From the NCBI RefSeq assembly GCF_030413615.1, contig NZ_CP129236.1, forward strand, positions 294,001-358,000: a stretch of DNA of 64,000 bases. The letters run 5' to 3'. This stretch comes from Planococcus shixiaomingii. Its GTDB lineage: Bacteria; Bacillota; Bacilli; Bacillales_A; Planococcaceae. Shown one piece after another: positions 45,047 through 52,067 of this stretch (positions within the stretch are counted from its first letter, which is position 1; each line of letters starts with the position of its first letter). The notes under the pieces were generated by a model. The model saw only the letters and a list, made by a program, of their open reading frames with translations. It searched no databases and was not told the DNA's origin. Made by a program: the position numbers and the translations under genes.

Positions 45047-46808
45047 AGCACTCACTTATAACGGAGCGGGATTTCTCTACAGTTCCTCACAACCGGAAAG
45101 CATTTTTACACCGGAAGATTTTACTGAGGAACACCGGTTGATTGCCAAAACAGCAAAGCGTTTCCTGGACAGTGAAATACGCCCGAACAATGAAGCAATT
45201 GAACAGCAGGACTTCGCATTAGTCAAAAAGCTGCTTGGAAAAGCGGGAGATTTGGGCCTCCTCGGGCATAGCATCCCGGAATCGTACGGTGGCCTTGGAT
45301 TGGATAAAATCAGCAAAGGCCTGGTCGGCGAATTGCTTGGTTCGGCTGGCAGCTACAGTGTCGCTCAGTCCAACCATACGTGCATTGCCACGTTGCCGAT
45401 CACGTATTTTGGAACGGCTGCCCAAAAGGAAAAGTATTTGCCAAAACTGACCTCAGGCGAATGGATCGGTGCGTACTGCCTTACAGAGCCGGAGGCCGGG
45501 TCCGACGCTTTATCTGCCAGAACAACAGCTAAACTCAATGAAGCAGGCACTCATTACATATTAAACGGCACCAAAATGTTCATTACAAATGCCGCTTTTT
45601 CGGATACGTTTATTGTTTACGCCAAAGTGGATGGCACCGCTTTTACGGCGTTTATCGCAGAAAAAGACCACCCCGGATTGTCACTTGGAGTAGAAGAACA
45701 GAAAATGGGCATCAAAGGATCTTCGACGCGGACGGTCAGTTTTGAGGATTGTGAAGTGCCGGTGGAAAACCTGCTTGGTGAAATTGGAAAAGGGCACGTC
45801 ATTGCGCTTAATGTGTTGAATCTTGGACGCTTCAATCTCGGTTCTGCTTGTATGGGCGCTGCGAAATACGGTTTGGAACTGGCGTTGAAATATACGAAAG
45901 AACGCCGGCAGTTTGGAAAAGCGATTGCCGATTTTACGGCAACCCAAGAAAAAATCGCAGATATGGCGCTGCGCATTTATGCATCAGAATCCCTTCAATA
46001 CCGGACTGCCGGCTATTTGGAAGATGCGCTCGGCGATTTATACGAGTCGGAAGACTACGGTGTGATTGCGAAGCGGATGATGGAATATGCAACGGAATGT
46101 GCGGTATGCAAAGTTTACGGCTCCGAAACATTGGATCTTATCGCCGATGAAGCGCTGCAGCTGCACGGGGGATATGGCTTTATTAAGGAATACAAAGTTG
46201 AGCAAATCTACCGGGACTCACGAATTAACCGAATTTTTGAAGGAACGAACGAAGTAAACCGGCTGCTCATTCCAGGGAATTTGCTGAAGCAAGCGGCTAA
46301 AGGTGTTATTCCGTTTGAACGGTTAGTTGGCCAGGCGATGGTTGAAATGCGTCTGCCGAAAGTAGAAGCGATCGGCCTCATTTCCCGGGAAATAGAAGCG
46401 GTGCATGCCATTCGCCGTGTTTTCCTCCTGGCAGCGGGCGTTGCATCAGAAATTCATGGCTCAAAAATAGTGGAAGAACAAGAAACACTAATGAAATTGG
46501 CTGATATCGGAGTTGCCTTGTTTGCGGTGGAATCGGCCGTTTTGCGCACGGCAAAAACGCTTGAACGAAACGGAGAAAAGAAAGAAGCCCTAAAAGTGGA
46601 GCTAACGAAAGCGCTGGTTGATGACGCGCTCTTGGAAGTTGAAATGACTGCCCGGAAATTAATCCAAGGAATCGCTTCCGGCAAACAAATGCACGATGCT
46701 GTTTTGTCGGTGACGAAGGAGCTGTGCCGTTTGCAGCGAGAGGGCGGAATTCAAACGAAACGACATATCGCGAAACAATTGCTTGATGCGGAACAGTATA
46801 TCAATTGA
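45036..46808 (+). CDS. Long acyl-CoA dehydrogenase (FadE-like)
   Basis: This 590-residue protein has a complete acyl-CoA dehydrogenase domain: YCLTEPEAGSDA, KMFITNAAFSDTFIVYAK, MGIKGSSTRTVSFEDCEVP and IYRDSRINRIFEGTNEVNRLL with the catalytic Glu. About 180 further C-terminal residues form a helical extension, as in Bacillus FadE. It oxidises acyl-CoA to enoyl-CoA using FAD. An AAAGGGG site lies within the preceding gene. It is the central catabolic enzyme of the operon. Confidence 0.9.
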   Translation: MENKALTYNGAGFLYSSSQPESIFTPEDFTEEHRLIAKTAKRFLDSEIRPNNEAIEQQDFALVKKLLGKAGDLGLLGHSIPESYGGLGLDKISKGLVGELLGSAGSYSVAQSNHTCIATLPITYFGTAAQKEKYLPKLTSGEWIGAYCLTEPEAGSDALSARTTAKLNEAGTHYILNGTKMFITNAAFSDTFIVYAKVDGTAFTAFIAEKDHPGLSLGVEEQKMGIKGSSTRTVSFEDCEVPVENLLGEIGKGHVIALNVLNLGRFNLGSACMGAAKYGLELALKYTKERRQFGKAIADFTATQEKIADMALRIYASESLQYRTAGYLEDALGDLYESEDYGVIAKRMMEYATECAVCKVYGSETLDLIADEALQLHGGYGFIKEYKVEQIYRDSRINRIFEGTNEVNRLLIPGNLLKQAAKGVIPFERLVGQAMVEMRLPKVEAIGLISREIEAVHAIRRVFLLAAGVASEIHGSKIVEEQETLMKLADIGVALFAVESAVLRTAKTLERNGEKKEALKVELTKALVDDALLEVEMTARKLIQGIASGKQMHDAVLSVTKELCRLQREGGIQTKRHIAKQLLDAEQYIN

Positions 46809-46820
46809 GGAGGAGAAGCT

Positions 46821-47795
46821 GTGAAAGTTATTCAATTTGAAGAATACGGCGGTCCGGAAGTGTTGAAATTCATTGATGCAAAGAAACCGGTACCGGCAGA
46901 AAACGAAGTAATAATCGAAGTGAAAGCGATCGGCGTCAACTATGCCGATACGGCAAGGCGTGAAGGGCAATATGTTGTGCCGACTGAACTGCCTTATGTG
47001 CCGGGTTCTGAAGTGGCTGGTGTAATTGTCGAAATAGGAAGCGGCGTGAAAAAATTTCAAATCGGCATGCGGGTAGTGGCTCTTATCGAGGCGAAAGGCT
47101 ATGCGGAATATGCAGCAGTCGATGAAAGGATTCTTACACCCGTTCCGGATGGTGTAGATTTCGACCAAGCAGTGGCATTGCCGCTGCAAGGATTAAGCGC
47201 CTACCATATCTTAAAAACGATGGGCCGTTTAGAAGAAGGCGAGAGTGTGCTGATTCATGCTGCAGCCGGCGGAGTAGGGACGATTGCCGTGCAACTTGCG
47301 AAAATATGGGGTGCCGGAAAAATCATAGCGACGGCAAGTTCCGAGGAAAAGCTGGCGTATGCGGCTAGTCTTGGAGCTACGGATTTGGTCAATTACACGG
47401 AAGAAGGCTGGGAACAAAAAGTGAAGGACATTACAGGCGGCAAAGGCGCCGATCTGGCACTCGAAATGGTTGGTGGCGAGGTCTTCAATAAGACGGTTAA
47501 ATGTTTGGCGCCTTTTGGCCGGCTTGTTATTTTCGGCGCAGCGAGCGGCAAACAAGCCACATTCAATCCGGGCCAGTTGATGCGCAAGAACCAGTCGGTC
47601 ATCGGCTTTTTCTTGCCGCAGATCATGCGGAAACCGGAACTATTCCAACGCAGTTTTGAAGAATTGCTTGGCTATATGCACAGCGGACAACTGGAGTTGA
47701 CGATTGGCGGAACGTATCCGCTTGCGGAAGCGGCGGAGGTGCATCGTTTATTGCAAGGAAGAAAAACCATCGGTAAACTGGTGTTGAAGCCATAA
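46821..47795 (+). CDS. Zinc-free quinone oxidoreductase / MDR family protein
   Basis: This 324-residue medium-chain reductase has EYGGPEVLKF, an N-terminal GroES-like domain, the nucleotide motif AAAGGVGTIAVQLAK (about residues 150-164) and no structural zinc cysteines. It probably reduces quinones or enones with NADPH. The start is GTG behind GGAGGAG, 12 bases after the acyl-CoA dehydrogenase gene. Confidence 0.87.
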   Translation: MKVIQFEEYGGPEVLKFIDAKKPVPAENEVIIEVKAIGVNYADTARREGQYVVPTELPYVPGSEVAGVIVEIGSGVKKFQIGMRVVALIEAKGYAEYAAVDERILTPVPDGVDFDQAVALPLQGLSAYHILKTMGRLEEGESVLIHAAAGGVGTIAVQLAKIWGAGKIIATASSEEKLAYAASLGATDLVNYTEEGWEQKVKDITGGKGADLALEMVGGEVFNKTVKCLAPFGRLVIFGAASGKQATFNPGQLMRKNQSVIGFFLPQIMRKPELFQRSFEELLGYMHSGQLELTIGGTYPLAEAAEVHRLLQGRKTIGKLVLKP

Positions 47796-47842
47796 ATAGG
47801 CAAAAGCAAAGGCTTCATTGATGCAAAGAAAGGGTGGCAAAA

Positions 47843-48826
47843 ATGAAAGCGTTTGTGATTGAATCGGGAGAATTGAAGATCAGAGATATGGAAGAGCCGA
47901 AAGCAGGAGCTGGTGAAGTGGTTGTTGCACTGCGCGCGGCTGGCTTAAACCGGCGGGATCTAGGGCTAGTAAGACGCCATGGAGTAAAACCGGAACCGCT
48001 GATCATTGGGTCAGACGGAGCGGGTATTATTGAATCGGTTGGAGCTGGAGTAACCGGCGTATCTGTTGGCGATGAAGTCATCATCAATCCAGGGCTCCGC
48101 TGGTATAACAACAGCGCTGCTCCCCCGGAAGAGTTTGATATACTCGGCATGCCGGACCACGGGACATTTGCTGAAAAGGTCGTGCTTTCTGCCGAACAAG
48201 TTGAGAAAAAGCCAAGTTACTTGTCTTGGGAAGAAGCGGGCTCACTTGCATTAGCTGCATTGACCGGTTACCGGGCACTTTTTACAAAAGGCGAGCTGAA
48301 AAAAGGCGATACGGTATTTATTCCTGGAGCGGGCAGCGGTGTCGCTACTTATCTTATTCAATTTGCGAAAAATGCGGGAGCGAAAGTCATCGTTACGTCA
48401 AGAAGCGAAGAGAAGCGAGAACGGGCTAAACAAGTAGGTGCGGATATCGCCATTGACACAGCAAGCGACTGGAAACAGGAACTGGCTGGAGAAACGGTTG
48501 ATCTGGTTATCGACAGCGTCGGGCGCGCAACGTTCAACCGCTCGCTCGACGTATTGAAAAAAGGCGGACGCATCGTTATTTTTGGAGCGACGACCGAAGA
48601 CAATGTTGATTTTAATTTGCGCCAATTTTTCTATGGGCAGTATCAATTGTTCGGATCGACGATGGGCAGCAGGGAAGAGTTGCGCGCCATGCTTGAACAT
48701 ATCGAACAACATGGCACCCATTCGCTGGTCGATAAAGTCTTCCGCTTGGAAGAGGCTCAGAAGGCGTTTGATTATTTGGCGGAAGGGCGTCAATTCGGGA
48801 AAGTCGTATTGCGGATAAGCGAGTAG
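47843..48826 (+). CDS. Zinc-binding-type alcohol dehydrogenase-like MDR protein
   Basis: This 327-residue protein has an MDR fold: LRAAGLNRRDLGLVRR, GSDGAGIIESVG, PGAGSGVATYLIQFAKNAG and VIDSVGRATFNRSLD. The classical zinc-binding cysteines are not evident despite similarity to the zinc-binding group. The substrate is unknown. The start at 47843 follows AAAGGGTGG; an in-frame GTG three codons earlier is less well placed. It ends the TetR operon. No convincing terminator was seen after it. Confidence 0.85.
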   Translation: MKAFVIESGELKIRDMEEPKAGAGEVVVALRAAGLNRRDLGLVRRHGVKPEPLIIGSDGAGIIESVGAGVTGVSVGDEVIINPGLRWYNNSAAPPEEFDILGMPDHGTFAEKVVLSAEQVEKKPSYLSWEEAGSLALAALTGYRALFTKGELKKGDTVFIPGAGSGVATYLIQFAKNAGAKVIVTSRSEEKRERAKQVGADIAIDTASDWKQELAGETVDLVIDSVGRATFNRSLDVLKKGGRIVIFGATTEDNVDFNLRQFFYGQYQLFGSTMGSREELRAMLEHIEQHGTHSLVDKVFRLEEAQKAFDYLAEGRQFGKVVLRISE

Positions 48827-48892
48827 AAAAGCGAAACTTTTCAACCGGTCAGCCGTATAATAGGTATTAGAAAATGACTGGAGATGAAACGT

Positions 48893-49201
48893 ATGGAAAA
48901 TACCGGATTAAAAGTTCTTGTCCACGCCAGTGCCTTTTTTGCTCCGTTTCTAGTGCCATTTGTTGTGTTTCTCATCACGGAAGATAAAGAAGTGAAGAAA
49001 CTGTCGATTCAAGCCTTGCTGTTCCAGCTAGTCATGGGTGTGTTGCTTTTCATTTCCACGCTGCTGATGTTTATCATCATCGGTATCCCGATGTTAATCA
49101 TCTTCGGAATCATGACAGTTGTCGTGCCGATTCTCGGCATCATCAAAGCATTGAACGGCGAACGATTCGATTATCCATTTGTGGGAAGCTGGTACCAATA
49201 A
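48893..49201 (+). CDS. DUF4870 membrane protein
   Basis: This 102-residue protein has three or four hydrophobic segments with the pattern HASAFFAPFLVPFVVFLITEDKEVKKLSIQALLFQ that I recognise from DUF4870. It is a membrane protein of unknown function. The start at 48893 follows CTGGAG; an ATG nine bases earlier is too close to the site. A strong terminator follows at once. Confidence 0.8.
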   Translation: MENTGLKVLVHASAFFAPFLVPFVVFLITEDKEVKKLSIQALLFQLVMGVLLFISTLLMFIIIGIPMLIIFGIMTVVVPILGIIKALNGERFDYPFVGSWYQ

Positions 49202-49230
49202 AAAAACGTCCTTAGGGACGTTTTTTTTTA
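49201..49230 (+). terminator. Terminator after DUF4870 gene
   Basis: AAAAACGTCC pairs with GGGACGTTTT around a short TTA loop, followed by a long T-run. Confidence 0.87.
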
Positions 49231-49271
49231 TTGCGACGAAGCTAGCGGAGCGATGCAGGAGCAATAACAAT

Positions 49272-49302
49272 AAAAAAAGCCGCCGAGAGTTTCTCGGCAG
49301 CC
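49272..49302 (-). terminator. Terminator for ECF sigma/anti-sigma operon
   Basis: GCCGAGA and TCTCGGC pair around a three-base loop, with extra pairing outside. A seven-base A-run on the left gives the minus-strand U-tract. Confidence 0.82.
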
Positions 49303-49325
49303 TAAGTACTGCACGGTGGTGTATA

Positions 49326-50354
49326 TCAGTTAGTCAAATTAACTTTAATGGTCTCCATTTTGATCGGCTTACTTCCTGCTTCTTTTTTTATAATTTCTGG
49401 ATGGATAACTAAATGGTCTGCTGTATCACTAATTTTGCTGCTAAAGAGCTCTCTAATTTCTTTCTCAACCGTTTCTTTGTTGTTTTCTTCCTTTAATACC
49501 TCAGCGTGGTTCTTTGACAAGTGGTTCCCTTCGTTATCAAAAACCGATAATCTAATTTCATCGTTTTCTCTGCCTGAAGGCAAGGTGATGTCATAGCTTA
49601 ACAACGTCGTTGCCTGCCCTTTGGAAACTGATTTAAGGCTGAGTGCGTAATCTTTATTTGCTGTTCCACTTTCTCCTTCAACTGCAATTGTTTCTAATGG
49701 GATTTGTAGAAGCGGAACGCTAAAATTCCAGTTTCCTTGAACTCCCGCTATGGAAGTGAACGTTATTGGCAACTTCTCCGTTTCGGTTAAGTCAGCATTA
49801 GGATTACGAAATTCTATCGCAGTGGTGTAGCCGTCTTCCGTTTCTGTTAGTCCAGTACTACTTGAAAGCCACTGTTCTTGTTCTACACCATCAAACACGT
49901 GTACCGTGTAACCAGCTTCAGGACCAGCATTTTTTATTGTTTTCTCTGAAACAGCTTCTCCTGCAACCTTAAAGGTTACACCGATTACAGTCCCATCATA
50001 GTAAGCGCTAGTTAAGGTTGCCTGAACTCCTTTATCGGTTGCCACTTGATTGATTTCCGTGATTAATTTGCTTTTTTCCAACTCTTGGCCAATTCTCATG
50101 TTGTGCTGTTCATAGAACGATCCGATGAACGGCACTGCTGCTAAAACGCTGGAAACGGGTGCGAAAACCAAGCCTGATGCTAATAAAACTGAAGCCGCGA
50201 CGGAGGAAACAGCCCCAAAAGCTTTTAAGGAAGTTATTTGTCTCCGCCTTTTTTCTTTTCTGCCCTTCTCGATTCCTTTGTGAATTGATGCAAAGAGTTC
50301 TTCAGTTGGAATTTCAATGTTACTTATTTCTCGTTCAATGCGCTCTTTGTTCAT
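49326..50354 (-). CDS. Probable membrane anti-sigma factor with DUF4179-type domain
   Basis: This 342-residue protein has a charged cytoplasmic N-terminus (about 1-45), one transmembrane segment (about 46-75, AVSSVAASVLLASGLVFA) and a large extracytoplasmic domain. This is the single-pass layout of anti-sigma factors paired with SigV/ECF30-like sigma factors, with a DUF4179-like outer region. It would hold the sigma factor until an envelope signal acts. The start at 50354 follows GAAGGAGGG. It overlaps the sigma gene by 20 bases. Confidence 0.8.
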   Translation of the reverse strand: MNKERIEREISNIEIPTEELFASIHKGIEKGRKEKRRRQITSLKAFGAVSSVAASVLLASGLVFAPVSSVLAAVPFIGSFYEQHNMRIGQELEKSKLITEINQVATDKGVQATLTSAYYDGTVIGVTFKVAGEAVSEKTIKNAGPEAGYTVHVFDGVEQEQWLSSSTGLTETEDGYTTAIEFRNPNADLTETEKLPITFTSIAGVQGNWNFSVPLLQIPLETIAVEGESGTANKDYALSLKSVSKGQATTLLSYDITLPSGRENDEIRLSVFDNEGNHLSKNHAEVLKEENNKETVEKEIRELFSSKISDTADHLVIHPEIIKKEAGSKPIKMETIKVNLTN

Positions 50355-50868
50355 CGCTTTTCCCTCCTTCAATTATTTCTTTTAATTCTGCTTTTGCTCG
50401 CCGCAAATATGTTTTGATTGTGTTTTCTGGCTTTCCCATCGTTTTTGCAATGGAGTTAATCGTTAAATCTTGATAGTAAAATAAGATAATTGCCGTTTGG
50501 TAATTTTCATTTAACAAAGAGAGAGCTTCCATTACATCGAGTTTTCCTTCAATATCTGCAGGGCGCATATCTGGGAGTTCGCTGGAAATATCTTCTTGAA
50601 CCATGCTTTTTCGCTTTGTTAACAATGCATAAGCTGTGTGAATCAAAATTCGGGTTAACCATGTATAAAAAAATTCAGGATTCTTAACTTGCCTGATGGA
50701 GACAAACGCTTTGTAAACTGTTTCTTGCACTACATCTAAGGCATCTTCTTTGTTTTGCACATAAAGAAAAGCGGTTCGATATAACTTTTCGCTTTCATTT
50801 TTTATAAGCATTTCAAAAGCTTCTTCATTTCCTTTTATTGCTTTTTTCACCGCATCTATATTTTTCAA
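50335..50868 (-). CDS. ECF RNA polymerase sigma factor
   Basis: This 177-residue protein has sigma region 2 (about residues 20-85: YRTAFLYVQNKEDALDVVQETVYKAFV) and region 4 (about 105-165: YQTAIILFYYQDLTINSIAKTMGKPENTIKTYLRRAKAEL). Its length fits SigV/ECF30-type factors. The start is TTG with AAAGGAGCC seven bases upstream. A possible self-recognised promoter lies just before it. Confidence 0.88.
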   Translation of the reverse strand: MKNIDAVKKAIKGNEEAFEMLIKNESEKLYRTAFLYVQNKEDALDVVQETVYKAFVSIRQVKNPEFFYTWLTRILIHTAYALLTKRKSMVQEDISSELPDMRPADIEGKLDVMEALSLLNENYQTAIILFYYQDLTINSIAKTMGKPENTIKTYLRRAKAELKEIIEGGKSDEQRAH

Positions 50869-50893
50869 GTTATTTGGCTCCTTTCACTTGTTA

Positions 50894-50920
50894 GAGCTTT
50901 AAATAAGATAAAAAGTTTCA
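50894..50920 (-). promoter_or_regulatory. Possible autoregulated ECF promoter
   Basis: On the minus strand TGAAAC (50915-50920) is followed after 17 bases by GCTC (50894-50897). The -35 matches the ECF consensus around AAC; the -10 is only similar to the usual CGTC. Position about 30 bases before the TTG start is suitable. Confidence 0.4.
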
Positions 50921-50976
50921 AAAATATTATCAAATGCCAAATTTTTCAAAAGACCTGACAGTGCTCTAATTATAAT

Positions 50977-51000
50977 GAAAAAACACCTCCATAAGAGGTG
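50977..51000 (-). terminator. Minus-strand terminator upstream of ECF gene
   Basis: CACCTC and GAGGTG pair around five bases, with a seven-base A-run on the left. It would insulate the sigma gene from transcription coming from the ytoQ side. Confidence 0.65.
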
Positions 51001-51107
51001 CAATTAAACTTATATATTCTCTTATGTTTTGAGTGCGTTTTGGAAGGTGTACTTTTCCCTGAAGGAAGTTTTTCATTGCGACGAAGCAGCTAAGCCTCCA
51101 TTAAAAT

Positions 51108-51180
51108 CGTATTTCAAACATAATGGAGCGTATTTTAACCTTAACGGAGCGTATTTTAACCTTATTCGTGCGTATTTCAA
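51108..51180. repeat. Tandem intergenic array, four units of exactly 21 bp
   Basis: CGTATTT cores start at 51108, 51129, 51150 and 51171. The spacer reads AACCTTAACGGAG-like. Both core and period match the 7391-7485 array. It lies between the minus-strand terminators flanking the ECF operon and ytoQ. Confidence 0.85.
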
Positions 51181-51190
51181 AAACAAATAA

Positions 51191-51220
51191 AACACGGCCA
51201 TCGCAACGATGGCCGTGTTT
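51191..51220 (-). terminator. Terminator after ytoQ
   Basis: AACACGGCCATCG pairs perfectly with CGATGGCCGTGTT around CAA. The minus-strand U-tract is A-interrupted. Confidence 0.78.
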
Positions 51221-51223
51221 GTT

Positions 51224-51664
51224 TCATTCGAAGATATACGATAAGGCTTTGAGCGCTTGATCGACAGTTTCGACGGTAGCACTGGATTTTCGGGACAACT
51301 CTTTTAACGGATGATGCAATTTTTCAGGACGGATAATAATCAGCGGCTTGCCGGCTGCAATCGCAGAACTGGCATCCATTGCGGTGTTCCATTGCTTATA
51401 CTGCTCGCCAAAAAAAGCGATGACAAGATCCGCTTTTCGAATCAAAACTGTGGTCCGCAGATTGTTGAAACTGGATGCAGCCATATCTTTAGAAAATGCA
51501 TTGGGTTGTTTCCCCAGGATTTCTTCGCCGATGCAGTCTGAACGCTCATGATTTTCCATCGGTCCGACAAAATCCACAGGAAGCTTTAAGGCCAACGCTT
51601 TCTTCTTAAGTTCTTCGCGCCAGGAACTGTGAATTTCACCAGCCAAATACACGATCAATTCCAT
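51224..51664 (-). CDS. ytoQ: YtoQ family protein
   Basis: This 146-residue protein has the YtoQ pattern: IVYLAGEIHSSWREEL, DFVGPMENHERSDCIGEEILG, RKADLVIAFFGEQYKQWNTAMDA and IAAGKPLIIIRPE. The fold is like the SLOG/nucleoside deoxyribosyltransferase group. The function is unknown. GGAGGGATTAGC precedes the ATG. Confidence 0.87.
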   Translation of the reverse strand: MELIVYLAGEIHSSWREELKKKALALKLPVDFVGPMENHERSDCIGEEILGKQPNAFSKDMAASSFNNLRTTVLIRKADLVIAFFGEQYKQWNTAMDASSAIAAGKPLIIIRPEKLHHPLKELSRKSSATVETVDQALKALSYIFE

Positions 51665-51716
51665 GCTAATCCCTCCACAAGCCGTTTCTTTCAGTTTAGC
51701 ATATTTGGAGGATAGA

Positions 51717-51938
51717 CTAGATGATAAGGCGTTCTTTTCGTATTACCGGAATCAATGAAAGCACATTTTCCACTTTAAACGTGCGTTTCTCGTTCCGCAG
51801 AAAGCAATAGGCCTGGAACGTATCGCCGCTTATTTTCAAAATCTTAATGCGGCGTTTGCTGATGGAACCGTCGTTCGCCATGTACATCATTTCGATGAGT
51901 TGCTGGTGTTTAAAAGCTTTGAGGATTTGTGCTTTCAT
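51717..51938 (-). CDS. Minimal WYL-like protein, 73 aa, apparently LexA-controlled
   Basis: The 73-residue protein consists almost wholly of a WYL-like small beta barrel: LIEMMYMANDGSISKRRIKILKI, then DTFQAYCFLRNEKRTFKVENVLSL. It has the Y...G.. R.I and AYC..R..RTF positions of WYL domains but no helix-turn-helix. WYL domains in other proteins bind ligands such as single-stranded DNA. AAAGGAGTG precedes the ATG. Its promoter has a consensus -10 directly followed by an AGAAC/GTTCT box, so it is probably SOS-induced. It is divergent from sbcDC. Confidence 0.75.
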   Translation of the reverse strand: MKAQILKAFKHQQLIEMMYMANDGSISKRRIKILKISGDTFQAYCFLRNEKRTFKVENVLSLIPVIRKERLII

Positions 51939-51956
51939 GATTTTCACTCCTTTAAT

Positions 51957-51970
51957 AGAACGTTTGTTCT
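51957..51970. promoter_or_regulatory. LexA (SOS) box at the mini-WYL promoter
   Basis: AGAACGTTTGTTCT has the perfect GAAC-N4-GTTC core of the Gram-positive LexA/DinR site. It begins one base after the minus-strand TATAAT, the normal position for repression. Confidence 0.75.
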
Positions 51971-51971
51971 C

Positions 51972-52000
51972 ATTATAAACCATTCATTAAAGAGAAACAA
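51972..52000 (-). promoter_or_regulatory. Sigma-A type promoter of mini-WYL gene
   Basis: On the minus strand TTGTTT (51995-52000), a 17-base spacer and TATAAT (51972-51977) form a good promoter. Its -35 overlaps the -35 region of the opposing sbcD promoter. Confidence 0.7.
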
Positions 52001-52016
52001 GCAAAGGGATTTCGTG

Positions 52017-52040
52017 TATAATGGAACGAACATATATTCT
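52017..52040 (+). promoter_or_regulatory. sbcD -10 element and imperfect LexA-like box
   Basis: TATAAT is at 52017-52022. CGAACATATATTCT at 52027-52040 differs from the LexA consensus mainly in having ATTC instead of GTTC. The -35 (GAAACA at 51994-51999, 17 bases away) is poor. SOS control of sbcDC is plausible but weaker than for the divergent gene. Confidence 0.45.
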
Positions 52041-52067
52041 TTTCGACTATTGAAAGGAGCAAAAAAC

